A stretch of DNA of 64,000 bases. It comes from Epiperipatus broadwayi (taxonomy: Eukaryota; Onychophora; Udeonychophora; Euonychophora; Peripatidae). The notes below the pieces were generated by a model that saw nothing but the letters and a program-made list of their open reading frames with translations, made no database searches and was not told where the DNA came from. Made by a program: the position numbers and the translations under genes. The stretch spans positions 126,001-190,000 of the forward strand of contig JAQFVV010011394.1 of assembly GCA_028023455.1 (NCBI GenBank), read 5' to 3'. This document shows positions 1-12,588 of this stretch, one piece after another. How positions within the stretch are numbered: the first letter of the stretch is position 1; every line of letters begins with the position of its first letter.

Positions 1-3000
1 TTATATTTAATACAAAAAAAAACTTTTTTTTTTTTTTTATAATTATAATTTTTGGTAATTTCTATTCTATCGTTTCAGCCGTTTGATGGCGTTGATGCTA
101 ATCAAAAACACATTTTAAAGCAATAAAAAAAATATTATTTTGATAAGCTAAAAATAATAACTTGTTTTATATATATTTATCATTAATAGAGATTTATAAA
201 AAAATATTGTCTTTTCTTTATAATCACATCAACATATATGTGATATATATTCACACCTTTTTTTAAATAGATTGTTCTATTTGTAAAACACTGATATGTA
301 TACAATCTACAGTACACAAACCATATATATAATATTTGAATACAAGTACATTTTTTTAATATATATACTTGGAGTTTTATTGAGGATTTGAACACAGATT
401 TCCAAGTTCCCTTTACTAAAGGGATCTTGGAAGTTCAAATCCCTTATAATTAAACCATATGTATACACATGCATTGTATAATTTGTTACAAATATATTTA
501 TAAATTTATTAGTTAATATTGATACATTAACCAATGTGTTGATATTTTTACATTAGTGCTTTTTGAAAAAATGCAGCTATCTCTAAGTTTTAAGAAATCT
601 ATTTTTATGAGTTCTTAAATTGTATAATTTAACTTGACAAATCAATGGTGTAAGTTAAAAAGTTCATATTAATTGTGTGTTGATGTTATCATTATATCAT
701 GTAGCAAAAATTAAAAGGCTAATCGTATTTTTCGTAAAAAATTAAAAACAATTAAGCAAAAATATTTTAAGACATGAAAATAATATGAATTAGAAAATAA
801 ATTTAAAAATAATATTTTTAATGACAAGCAATGATTGACAAAGAAATATTTTCAGTAAGTGTAATCAAAAATAGTAAACATTAATTTAATTTCTTCCGAA
901 ATGTTTACATTAATAATAATTGTTTTTCAATCATTGTTTGTTTACCAAGTCTTATTTTCAGGTTTATTTTCTAAATAAATTATATTGTCTTCATGTGTAC
1001 AAACATATACTATTATTATTATTATTATTATTTTTGGTTGATTTTTTATGAAAAATATGAGTTATCAATTTAACCTTTTCTTTGCTACATTGGTATGTGA
1101 ATGGCAGTTCTGTTAACAAATAGAGCATACATAGAACTAGAACTAAAAAATTTTGATACATTTTTTATCTAAGTATATTATGTTTGGCTGAATTGTAGGG
1201 GTCAGACTCAAACCAGTAGTAATATCAAAAAATATGAACACTCACAAAATACAGTTGTACATAGATAAATGTAGTTAATAGTCCAGGCCTATCATGGATT
1301 TACCTCACTGCATAGATATATTGGTAGTGAATATAATATAAACACCTTTGCTGTTGGAAGTGGTTTCAATAGAGAGCACATTCAGTCGTTCAGGTAGACA
1401 AACGTTCTCTCTTAAGAGCATGTACTGTTGTTTAGGTTAGACAGATATTCTCTGACTTGCCTCCAAAAAAGCTGATTATTTATTGGAAGCAATCGAATTC
1501 AAAGAGCCTAACCAATGGTAGAATTTTATATATGTTTACACATTGACCATACTTATGTTTTACCCTTTGGCCATGTTTATACATTGGTTATCCACATGTT
1601 TACACATTGGTTAGCAGCAATGTGATTCAATCCAATCAGATAAGGAAGGAATCTTGACTAGTCCACTTCTGAAGGCAAGGTCAGATATGACAAACTATTA
1701 ATACTTATTTGAAAAAAAAAAAGATTAATAAATGGGTAAAAGTATTGTGGATTAAAATAAATTACATTATAATTTGTTATTAAAGTTTGATATTTTCCAA
1801 TAAATATTTATTTATAATATAAACGTTTGCTATTCTTTGTTAATTCATATGGGGTTTTGAGAAAATGGGGATGATCATGAACTTTTAAGAATATTGATTA
1901 TCTTAAATGATTTTATTTGAAAACAACTGTTTTATTCTAAATCTGCATAGAAATTTTTTGTAACTTTCCTCTATTATCAAAGATAAATTAAGGATCTTTT
2001 AATATATGTACTTGCAATATCTATGATTTGGGATTCAAGTCCAACTAGGTGAATCTTGAAATTCTTTCAGATCACAAACAGATTACAATATTTCTTTCAA
2101 GTAAATGATAACTAATTGTCCAGTATATCATTGCCGATTTAAAGATCTCCAGCAGGGCTTCCTAGAGGAACACTGAAGAAGAAAGCAGTGCTGATCAGGG
2201 TAGTTATTTGCTGGACAGTGATTCCACCCATTTACTTTTTAGCTAAAAATAGTTAGATACTTATTTACTGACTTATAGGATGTTTAACTGCAATGGCTAT
2301 TGTCCAATCACCTGAAATATTCCAAACTTATTGAACAAATTTTTAAGTTTATTAACCTGGATTTTAGGTCTTAGAAATGACAAGCGGATGTGTTACTGAC
2401 TTACTCCATTCCTAACTTTTATGTTATCAACTTTTTGATAAACTCGTAAAGAATGTGTTACTGCTTTACTTATAATGTCTTTTCATATACATATATATTT
2501 CATTAAAGTATTAGTCAATTTTTAATTATTATTTTTTAATTATTTTAAATAAATTGATAATATAAATTTAATCTTATAAGATCATGTTTTTTTTCTATTT
2601 ATACTATGTGATATTATGCTTGTACAAAGTGCAAGATTACTAAAGATGGTTATGCTAATATCTTAGAATAATAGACTTCAATTTATGTGCTTAGATGATT
2701 ATCCTTATGCATATATTTGTTTATCTAGATTAATAATAAGTAATACATAATTATGGATTTGTTCTATATATTTGTTATCAAGTATATCTTGAATTAAGAT
2801 TCACATTATTAGGTGCCTTTTGTGGTTCATCAGGAATGTACAAGATTGAATGTAAAAAAGTACCATGCTTTATAGAATTAATAATAAAACAAAGTAACCT
2901 TGACTAAAACATATGTATATATAAGTGAAATAGATTTTAAATAGCTTATTGTAAAATAAAACTCTTAAAAGGACAGTGATGTAGTATAATAAGCATACTT

Positions 3001-3326
3001 TTATATTGCAAATAGGATTTGTAAGCACTTTGTGTAATAATGACCAATAAAGCAATTATAAATAAAAAATAATAGGTAGTAGTTTGATGTAAACATACTG
3101 ACAAATTTTGCATTATGTAAAAGATGTTTTGTTTGGTTGTATGTGCCGATGTATTTAACTTTGTAATTAGTTAAATGTTTTAAGATTAGAAAATGATTGG
3201 AGGTACACTTTATTTTTTAAAAAAATATGTTATTGCGAAATATTATTTGTTTGACATATGTATGTACTTTCACACACCCACTATTTGTAAATTTTTTCTA
3301 ATCCTCTTTACAATTTTATTATTTAG
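1..3326. other. Probable UFSP1 intron/upstream sequence, no gene seen
   Basis: This lies upstream of the first visible UFSP1 exon. I searched it for the expected GS-x-x-WIG exon and found none, so the upstream exon is probably before position 1. It holds a fragment of repeat family A (about 305-450). It also has a short run of related motifs around ATGTTTACACATTGG at 1530-1612. A slightly less AT-rich stretch at 1190-1690 is of unknown nature. Confidence 0.5.
305..450. repeat. Repeat family A fragment
   Basis: Contains atatttgaatacaagtac, atatatacttggag and a run through ggatttgaacacag. These are the same landmarks as the copies near 7.0, 7.5, 10.3 and 62.3 kb. Confidence 0.6.
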
Positions 3327-3429
3327 GTTCCTTGCAAAATTATTCACGTGAATAATGGTAAAGATTTAATCAATTATATGCCTGAAATAATGGAGCATTT
3401 CAATGAGTTTGGATCGCCAATAATGATGG
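3327..3429 (+). CDS. UFSP1: UFSP1 internal exon (VPCK...PIMM)
   Basis: Preceded by a pyrimidine-rich tract and acceptor ttatttag, followed by donor gtacag. It encodes 34 codons plus the first base of a Gly codon. The segment corresponds to the family's HV-x-x-G-x-x-L stretch running up to the P-V/I-M-x-GG block. Confidence 0.9.
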
Positions 3430-6400
3430 GTACAGTATATATATTTTTAAATAAATCTTTACATGAAAGCAAATATATATATAATTTTTGAAAATGTTAT
3501 ATATACTTTGTAATGCCTTTTGAAAATTAAATAATAAAGATAGGAAGTAAATCTATAATAGTCTTTTGCTAAAAAATGCTACTATCTTAGATTTAGTATT
3601 CATATGAAAATATAATTTTTACTTTTCATTAAGCAAAAAATTATATCTTCATTTTTAAGAAAATTTTCTTAATTCAATCTTTTGAATACACTATTTAAGC
3701 TTTAGTGCTAATCGAAGAGTATAATTCCTTAATTTCATCAAGGAAAATATTCACTTATATTTTGGAATAAATGCTAAGTAGCAAAATTAATTAAATCCAG
3801 TGTTTCATGATAAGTTCATTAATTAGATTTTACAACTGTTAATATTAATTTGTTTTTTTTTAAAATATAATTGTTTATTAATGTAGTTGATATTAATATG
3901 TTTTTTGGCAGGTGGTGATGCTGATTCATCTTCTAAAGGTATTTTGGGAGCAAGCAAAGATCATTTGCTAATACTGGTAGGCTGATATATTACAAGTTTT
4001 TTTTTTTAGTATATATAAATAATAGCTTATTAATTATTTTTATAGTGGAAGACTTATATTTATTTCATTAGATATCTAGATGACTTTCTTAAAATATCAT
4101 TTTCATGAAAACTTTTATGATCTTATTTCTGGATTTTAGAGCAAACTTCTTTTTCTGATATTAATGTTTTGTAATGGAATGCTCATATGTATTATGTAGA
4201 ATCTCTTCAGAAATAAAGTTTCTGTTTTCTAAGCTTTATCAATGACTTTATTGATGGAATCAATCTTATCTGGTTTATTATTGTACACTTATTCATTCTG
4301 GCTTTATATTTATTGGCTTTCATTTTGAAACTGTTTCTCATTTTCTTTGGCAGTCATAAATTTCTTTTTGAATACCTTTCATCTAGCATATTTCTCTAAT
4401 TCTTGAATATTTTATATGTTTCTCTTTAATAATGATGCAGACTTCATTGCTTTGAATAATGTTCTGCTATTTTTCTTTTTATTATTATTGTAATTCATGT
4501 CTTCATAAAAGGACTCCTTCTCCTTTGTTTTATATGTACAATTTGTTTTTTTTAATAATAGTAAGTAATAATCTAGAATAAAGTTTGAAGATTTAGAAAT
4601 TTCAATTCAAAATGTTTCTGTTTATTATTACAAGAGGCAACCTTCATCCCTGAATGGATTTTATATTCCTAAAAAGATTTAATTTTGCAATCAGTGATGA
4701 TTTTCAAAAATCAGTTTTCACATTCAAAAAGGATGTATTAGAAGAGTCTATTTCCAGTATTCAGAGATCGAATGGATAATATGATATAAAGTAATTATTT
4801 TTTTAGCAATTCTACAAGTTGCAGAAAACATTTTAAACATTTATTTATAGAGAAAATAAAAAACTCTTAATTTTTAATAGGTAAATGATCCTGATATAAT
4901 ATAAATCATCAAATGGAGGCAGAAGTTTTTCTGCATAGATTAGATTATATGTCCAGAAACCTCATTAGCCAAGTTAAGTATTCCTTCTCTTCAAAATTCT
5001 TATAAACCACATTAAACCCCTCTATTTTTGTCTTGTTATTACCTAATTATTTTCAAAATCTTATTCATTTATTTTTTCCCTTCAGTCTTATTTTAATAAA
5101 AGCTGCTTCATTAGTTCCATTATCCTATCTTCACATTCTCCAATTTCGTTATAAAGATCTAAACAAAAAATCTCTTATTTTTTCACTTTATTTATTTTTA
5201 TATTTTTTCAGTTTCATACAATTTATCCCATTTCTTTTTCAACAAATCTTACAATCAAAAAATCAATGTTCGATGCTCTCTCTCATCTTCACATAAATTA
5301 TATCTACAAATCTTTATTCCATTTTTATCTTCTTTCCCTAGTATCTAAAACTCCAGCCCTTGCACAAAATAAAAATAAGCTCCCTATTTTCTACAATATT
5401 CTTATATAACTTCAAATTACTTTCTTCATTTATTTTTTTTCTCTAACCAACTTATCTGTTCTCTTTTCTCTAGATAAAAATAAATTGTCTGTATATTAAC
5501 TTAGCTGATTGTAAAATCTTTTTTACACAACATTTTTGTTGTCTTCTTCACATAATTAAACACATTTTTTTTTCATATATTGTAACCTTTCAAATATTTT
5601 TAATTTACTTTTATTTGCACTTTTTAAAAAAGAAATCTATCTCATTTCACCTTAAAAAATCTCATTTGCTTTTTACAATTCACCACCCAATGAATATCTA
5701 TCCATTCATTTTGTATTCTATCTAAAAATTTCGGAATTTTCTAGCCAATATAAAAGCACATCATTTCCAAACATTAAATTAAGTTCCACAATTCTTTCTC
5801 AAATAATACATCTATGTATTATGTGAGAAATATGCCATATTTTTAACATGTCCTTTTTTTGTTGTTGTTGCTTTTTGTCTTAGCTCTAATTTTTAATTGT
5901 CAGTATAATTCTATTTTAGATTTAACAAAATATCTTATGTTCCCCCAGTATTTCATTCCTATTTTCCAATTTTATCCTTCCCATTAAAAATTAAATCTTA
6001 GATTTTTTTCACAGAATTTAATTTTCAAACAACTTTTTTAATAACAGTTCCACACCTTCTACAGTATTTGGGAAAATAGCATAATTTATGAATAAATGCA
6101 TTCTAATGATTTTTAATAAGCTGCAGAATAATTTTACTAAAATAATTGACAAACTAGATCCCTGAAAAATCATTTAAATGAACTTATAAGCATCACACAC
6201 CTTTTGATATTATTGCCAATCTATTTTGTCAGGTAAAATAATTCCCAAGCTAGATTCCGAAAGGGTCATTAAATGAATTTCAATGCCAATCTATTTTGTC
6301 AGATAAAAAATAATAATTTTTATCTGATAAAATAGATTGACGTTGATATAATAAAAGATGGATATTAATTACGAGTTCATTTAAATGATTCTTTGAAAAT

Positions 6401-9400
6401 ATAGGCTGTGAATCAGACTTGTTTGTTCTATGAATAAGAATGATGCATTTAAACACTTTTTATTAGTTCATTATTTAATTAAAATATAATATGCACACGT
6501 TGTAATGCTTTGCATTGTATTAATTTCACAATAAAATAATCAAATGATTTATTGAAGTGTCAGAATGAGGCCTGATCGTGGACTTTAATCTTTAGAATCT
6601 GCCCGCTACCACAACTCCAAAACACACTGGGCCTTTAAGCAAAAATTTATGTTATATGTATGTTTAATTCTATTGCTGAGGTTTGTATAAAATTGGAATT
6701 AATTAAATTCCTATTTGACTAGAACATATTTATGTATGTGCTTAGTAATTGTGTAAAAGAATACATAAATAATTGTGAACAAGCTAAGAGAGGATGCTTA
6801 AATGCACTCATTCATAATATTGAATTACGTGGAGAGCATAACAAGTACAATGGGTGGAAAATATACAATATGCAAAGCCAAAATATAGACAATTTATTTT
6901 CATGAATTTATATAAGAAATAGGATTAATGAGTAGAGTAGATATTACAGGTATATAATTATTAAGGAGGATAAAGGGGATAGATAAATTCTTAGAGAGAA
7001 AAATAATTATTGTTACAGAAAATAAATATTTGAATACATGTGTATATATATACTTGGAGTTTAGATGTAATTATAGGGGATTTGAATACAGCTTTCAAGC
7101 TTAGCTTCCTTCAGTCATCGACTCAATCTCATATACATGACCACGTATGTGAAAATAATAAATGATCTCCAGTGTACGTATTTCGTGCTGAACGGTCCAC
7201 ATCACTTCCCACTCTATATAATCAGTGCTTGGTTTAGATTAGATAGCAAATCTTCAAACTTTAATGGACAGGCTTCAATCTACTCCACTCTCCAACTCTT
7301 CAGCCATCCATACCATTGAAAGTCTGATGATGGAATGTATGCCAATATTATTGTCATGTCCACGTTAACTTTACGTCACTGATCCCTCATATGTAGGATC
7401 TTATCATTTAAATGCACAGAAGAGAGACAGGCAGGATATAGGCTGAATCTATAATATTTGAATACAAGTATATATATATTATATATACTTGGTTTAGATG
7501 TAATTGTAGTGGATTTGAATACAGATTTTCAAGCTCCCTTCATTTGTCCTATCTATCTCATATAACTGATACACATGACAACGCATGAAGAAGACAAATG
7601 ATCTCCAATATGCATATTTTGTGCTGAACCAGCACTCATCATTTAGTCAAGATCATCATCTCTCACACATATATATCATCAGTACTCTGTTTATATTAAG
7701 ATAGCAAATCTTCAACTTTAATGGACAGGCTTCAATCTACTCCACCTTCCAACTCTTCAACCATCCATATCATGAAAATCTGATGATGGAATGCCCAAAT
7801 CCTTTGTTGATGCCAATATTATTGTCATGCCCATGTATTTTTTTATATATATGTACTTGGAGTTAAGCACAATTTATATATATTGAAGATCATTTATCTT
7901 TTTTACATGTGTGTGGTCTATTGTATGAGCTAAAGTGCCCAGCTGGAGAGCTTGTGTTCAAATCCCCTATAATTATATTTAAACTCCAAGTATTTACTGT
8001 AATGGTATGATATGAGGATTAGGTATGAGGTGATTATAGAATTGATTCAGAAAACATTTACTTCACACATATTCCAAAATAAGAGACTTATGTGGTGAAT
8101 CTATACTCTATATGGCCCATAAGCTAGAGACTTTATTAATATGTATGGAATTTGTAGCTTAAGACTAAAGAATTATATTTGGTGACAATAAAATCATATG
8201 CATATGTATAAAATCTAATTCCCTCATTCATATTATCCCAATCTGAATTTATTTAGTTAGTAAGTATTGCTAGCTCTTATGACTAAATCTACCATCGATA
8301 GATAATTCTGGTAATAGGAATTAATAATGTTCACTTGTATAGATCTATCTGAGTAATATAAAATGAAATAATTAAAGCTAGGATTTTAATTTAATAGATA
8401 TTTTATTTACATTGATAACTAGATTGTAGGTCATGAAATTGCATATTAAATTAATATTAGCTTATAATAACTAGTATGTGTGTATTTACATTATGGGCAA
8501 CGTTAAGGTACTTAGCTTGAATTAATGGAAGATCCACATTCGGCCTAATTTTGCTGATAATAATTTAGTATTGAGAATTCTTAACTTATTATGGTCTATG
8601 TTGAGATTAAATCTAAATAAGTTATCTTGGCAAGTATCTTTCAATAATTATTTATCCTTTTGTGGTTTGAGGCAGCTTTCTTTAATTGAATGCGTAAATG
8701 TGATTGTTTACTTTATATATTATACATGAAAGAACTCTTTAACACTTGTATATAATATAAGTTATATAAAATTAAAGACAAAAACTTGAAGACATCACTG
8801 AAACATTTAGCATTCAAATATTCACTATATTGGATAAAGTGGTCAAATTGAATCAAGAATTTGTAAATATCCAAAATGAAACAATAATAGCACTAGAGAA
8901 TGTGATTGCAGTATGTGGGATAATCTGATGTAATCTATTCCATATTACTTTTAGTATTTTAATTCCTTTATATATATGGTAGGTGGTTGATAATTATATA
9001 ATCTACTTTCAATACAGATATGAATCTATCCAAAGGTAAAGTTTAATAATCACCGATTTCTGTGTTATCTAATAAGCTTGTAGTATCATAATTCCTTTTA
9101 ATATCAGCTATAAGTATTCATGTATTTATTAGGTTATCCACAGACATCATAATATAGGAGTTAGAATTTCAACATATATATATAGTATGTTTCCAATAGG
9201 ATGTAATAAACTACTACATCTATCTGGTAGGTGGTTTTATAGTATCACAACTAAAGCTTGGTGTGCTTGATATTCTATATTTATTTTCTTTCTTTTAGTG
9301 AACAATTCTTAAGATAGTTGTTTAAAATTAATTTGGTTCCTTCTATGAAATTGACATTTTATTTATAATGACCAATACTTTACTTCTAATATGCATACAT

Positions 9401-12400
9401 TATTTTGTTTTATATATGTATGTTTCAAATTTGAATGGCAATTTGAATGAATGTTTTAATAAAAGGAAGAATGAATTTGTAATGCACTAGAAGTCATGGT
9501 TTTATTCATTAGATGATCTTAATTTAAATCCAGGGTCCTTAGGAAACAGATGTCAATGCGTTTGAATCTAGCAATCCATTTTTATTGTTCTTTTTCTAAC
9601 TGGTCTTATGAATACGACATCTCAATAAGTAGAATATACTAATTAAAATATAGTTTCTTCTAGATAGTTTATAGGTGCATATGTGTGTAGATTCTTTTTC
9701 AAAAAAATAAAAGTATCCAATAAAGTTAATGAATAGTTTCCTTTTTAATACAACTTATCAATCTGTTATTTCTGAAAGAAAAAAAAAGAATATCTTTTCA
9801 TAATTTTCTTGTTGCTATATCACTTCTCTCGTGGATTTTATCGTTTAAAACAATTGACATAATAATGTTTAGATAATATCAAATATACCCGCACACATAC
9901 ATATATATAAATTATTAGATATGGAGTGCAACATATATTAATCATTCATTAAATATGTGCAAGTAAATAATATTGATAAAATAATTTTCCTAAAATTAAA
10001 GTGTTTTCATTTTATTGTTTTCTATTAGTGATTTCAAATACAGCATGATCACAAGTTAAAATTGTTATTAAAGTTTACTGTATTAAATATCTGTATTAAT
10101 TACATTCTAATAATCCATTGATTTTAATTTTGAATTAGATATTAAATAAAATCTTGTGGTAGGCATTATGTTTTTCCAGATAAAGTAGAGAGTTATCAAT
10201 TGGTAGTTTAGCAATTATTATTTCAGAGTGAAATAAAAGTTGACATCTAAAAAAAAATTTAAATACTATACATATATAGTCATATTTTTTGAAGGAGTCT
10301 ACAAAATGGCACAATATATATAAAAATATATATACTTGTATTCAAATATTACAGATTCAGTCTGTATCCTGCTGCCCTTCTCTCTTCTGTGTATTTAAAT
10401 GGACATATTATAGTCATATATATGAGGAGTCAGAGTAACTTAAAGTCAACAATACTGACATCAACAATGGCTTATAGCAGTCCACCAGATTTTCAATGGT
10501 ATGGATGGCTGAAGTGTTGGAGGGTGGAGTAGATTTGCTATCTTAATGTAAACTAAGCATTAATTGTTTGTGTGAGAGATGATGATCTGGACCAACTGAT
10601 GAGGGTTGGTTCAGTATGAAATACATATATTGATCATTTATTTTTTTCATGTGTGAGGTCATGTGTATTGATTGTATGAGATAGATTAGATAGCTGAAGG
10701 GCTTGAAAATCTGTCTTCAAATCCCTAAAATAAGAAAATGAATATATATTTAAAATAGTTGAGAATGACATAAACATTGTATAAAGTATGAAAATTATAT
10801 ATAACACTAAAGAGAGCTAATTGACATCTGATGCAAAACAAATTAATATCAGGGAAAAAAGGCAAAAGTGAAATAAAAATTTGGACTATAGATCTAGTAT
10901 ATAGAAGATGGATTATCAAATACTTATATTTTGCGGGTCTATGTTAAAAGAAGGCAGGATAAATTCTATGGAGAGTGGAAAATATTTAAAGATAAAGAGA
11001 GTTACAAAAAAATGAAATGACAGATGTTACATGACCTAATTTAACAAGCGAGATCTATATATAACAAAGGTAAAGAGAGTGAAAGAGATTTCATGATTTT
11101 TTTGTTTGTCTTTATAATGGATTGGGGAATATGAGGAGAGTTTAGGGGACTAACAAAACAACTTAGTAAAAAGGGATAACATTCAAATATCAGCCTTTCA
11201 AGCTAATTGTGCATACGCTTTTGCGAGTGTTAATAATAATAAATGAATACTTTCTCTCCAATACAAGATATAGTATTTATGCAGGAATAAAATGAATCCA
11301 CTTATTCCTGCAACTCAAATGCTTATGCATGAGCAAATCTGAAGTACTGGCAAGGAAAGCGCGAGGATGGAACACTCACTTTAAATTACTGTATACGATG
11401 TCTGAATGAATGATGTCGGTGAAATTGTCTAGAATTTACTAAATGTCACTCTAACTGAAACTTAATCATATGTAAATAAGCATTTATTTTTATATAGCGC
11501 ATGTTTACAATTGTATTACATTCAAATATCAGCCTTTCAAGCTAATTGTGCATTCGCTTTTGCGAGTGTTAATAATAATAAATGAATACTTTCTCTCCAA
11601 TACAAGAGAAAAAAAAAAAAATCAAGCTTGGAATTTTGAGGAATTAGCCTAAGTAAACTCGAGTGACTCCATGTAGCTATTTAATATTCATTAGTATTGA
11701 TTAGATCCCAAGATAATTTAAGGATGGCTGTCAAAACATTGATTATAAAACCAATTTTTTTTTGGTGTTATATGATGTAGATGATAAGAGAGTGTCATAT
11801 AACTATAGGAACAGAATATGTGTATTGCATACATATTACCATATCTATCAAATAAATCATTTCCCTGTTATATATTTAGCAATGTTTAAATTTTATTATG
11901 TAAAATCTTGCTGTTTGAGTGTTTAACAATCTTCAAACATAGTAATAAAAAAATTAAGTAATATTTTAATAACACAATATATATTTTTTCTATGCAGATC
12001 TAGCTGAACAATTGAAATTTTGATTTGTATAAAAAAGTTTAAACATTGCTAAAATTAAGTGTAAAGAAGAGACGATTTTCTTGGTAGTGAATGAAACACT
12101 ATATTGAAAGTGAGTAAAACTTAAAAAATATAAGTTTATCCAATATAAATATTGTGATTGATGTTTATTAAATATTTAAATTATACAGGATAGTATAATA
12201 TGGTATTTAACACTGAAAAAATAAAACTAAAATAAATATAAAATCAAAATATTAAATTTACTTTCTTCTTTTTAGAATCCAACATTATTATTATTTGTTA
12301 ATGAATTAATTTATAAAAATATTAATTTTCAAGCTTATTTATATTATTTAGAGAAATTAGAATTAAATAATGAATATTTTCTTAATTGATATTTTTTGTT

Positions 12401-12588
12401 AGAAATTGATATGCAAATATTTTAATTATATATATTTTGTTGTCTTATTATAGGATCCTCATTTTTATGGAAAATGTATTTCTAAAGAAAAACTTCAAAA
12501 AGAAGGCTGGATTAGATGGGAAAAAATAACAAATTTCTGTCAACATTCTTTTTACAATATATGCCTTCCAAAGTATAAAGCGTCTTGA
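3327..12588 (+). CDS. UFSP1: UFM1-specific protease, UFSP1 type (C-terminal 3 exons; partial, 5' end outside window)
   Basis: Cysteine peptidase (family C78) that matures the ubiquitin-like modifier UFM1 by trimming its C-terminus and can remove UFM1 from targets. Exons 3327-3429, 3912-3976 and 12454-12588 join in phase to give 100 residues ending at TGA 12586-12588. Recognisable motifs are VPCKIIHV (residues 1-8), PIMMGGDADSSSKGILG (31-47) and LLILDPHFYG (53-62), then GWIRWEKI (74-81) and SFYNICLPK (88-96). In the family the Asp and His of D-P-H are catalytic with an upstream Cys. The GGDAD-x-x-SK block separates it from UFSP2, which has a different sequence there. The Cys exon and the GS-x-x-WIG region were not found between 126 and 3326, so they should lie before position 1. 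No frame damage is visible. Identity is from recognised family motifs; no alignment was run. Confidence 0.9.
3912..3976 (+). CDS. UFSP1: UFSP1 internal exon (GGDADSSSK...LLIL)
   Basis: Acceptor ttttttggcag ends at 3911 and donor gtaggc begins at 3977. The first two bases complete the Gly codon split by the previous intron, and 21 codons follow. The exon ends exactly before the catalytic Asp codon, so the D-P-H motif lies on the next exon, 8.5 kb away. Confidence 0.9.
5040..5730 (-). pseudogene. Decayed non-LTR retrotransposon ORF2, C-terminal region
   Basis: Read on the - strand this purine-rich block resembles the tail of the LINE at 29.4-30.95 kb. LKLYKNIVENREL is followed by ICRYNLCEDEREH (coding complement near 5268-5316). 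The latter aligns with the Cys-x2-x4-Cys...His knuckle of LINE ORF2 tails, although the final Cys is lost. Many stops and frameshifts. The long + strand ORF at 5033-5296 is its antisense shadow. Confidence 0.5.
7033..7460. repeat. Repeat family A copy 1 (SINE/MITE-like)
   Basis: Opens with atatttgaatacatgtgtat and a short palindrome (tatatatacttggag). Landmarks follow: aatgatctcca, agatagcaaatcttcaa, aatggacaggcttcaatc and a tail aggctgaatctataatattt. It is immediately followed by a second head-to-tail copy. On the complementary strand the ggatttgaat block reads ATTCAAATCC, resembling a tRNA B box, so a tRNA-derived SINE is possible. Confidence 0.7.
7455..7850. repeat. Repeat family A copy 2, head-to-tail with copy 1
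   Basis: Same order of landmarks as copy 1, with aatatttgaatacaag at its start and tctgatgatggaatgcc and tattattgtcatgcc near its end. Shares the junction with copy 1, so the two form a tandem dimer. Confidence 0.7.
7850..8010. repeat. Repeat family A fragment, inverted
   Basis: Contains gatcatttatctttttt, acatgtgtgtggtc, gtgttcaaatcccctataat and aaactccaagtat, the reverse complement of the head of the family. The GTTCAAATCCC segment is a good match to a tRNA-type B box. Confidence 0.65.
10315..10740. repeat. Repeat family A full-length inverted copy
   Basis: Reverse complement of the 7-kb copies: tatatacttgtattcaaata at the left, cctgctgcccttctctctt, ggtatggatggctgaag, ctatcttaatgtaaac, ctgaaccaac-type sequence and cttcaaatccctaaaat at the right. 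About 425 bp, in the UFSP1 intron. Confidence 0.7.
11180..11609. repeat. Pair of ~92-bp direct repeats, 338 bp apart
   Basis: A nearly identical block (starting acattcaaatatcagccttt and ending tttctctccaatacaag) occurs at about 11180-11271 and 11518-11609, with only about one substitution. The spacer of roughly 245 bp has no ORF. This could be a miniature LTR-type element or a segmental duplication. Confidence 0.7.
12454..12588 (+). CDS. UFSP1: UFSP1 terminal exon with DPH catalytic motif and stop
   Basis: The acceptor ttattatag ends at 12453. The exon has 44 codons plus TGA, opening with DPHFYG (catalytic Asp and His) and closing with SFYNICLPKYKAS. The stop position agrees with the usual end of UFSP1 proteins shortly after the FYN-x-CLP motif. 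Phase 0 matches the preceding exon. Confidence 0.92.
   Translation, partial: DPHFYGKCISKEKLQKEGWIRWEKITNFCQHSFYNICLPKYKAS

Larger units (their letters stand above)
3977..12453 (+). other. UFSP1: UFSP1 8.5-kb intron
   Basis: The intron runs from donor gtaggc to acceptor ttattatag. It contains a LINE fragment on the - strand (5.04-5.73 kb), a cluster of family A copies (7.03-8.01 and 10.32-10.74 kb) and a 92-bp direct repeat pair (11.18-11.61 kb). Between 6.2 and 6.4 kb there is a small local inverted repeat around ctattttgtcag/ctgataaaatag. I see no exon elsewhere in it. Confidence 0.7.

Noticed and set aside
78-125. Possible last exon (after tttcag) encoding PFDGVDANQKHILKQ and a stop
   Set aside because: It has an acceptor-like start and a stop, but it is short, has no recognisable family and cannot be part of UFSP1, which continues at 3327. 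In AT-rich DNA such a short open frame is not evidence of a gene.
5033-5296. 87-codon hydrophobic + strand ORF
   Set aside because: It is the complement of a purine-rich decayed LINE on the - strand. Its Phe/Leu/Ile-rich translation is a product of T-rich sequence.
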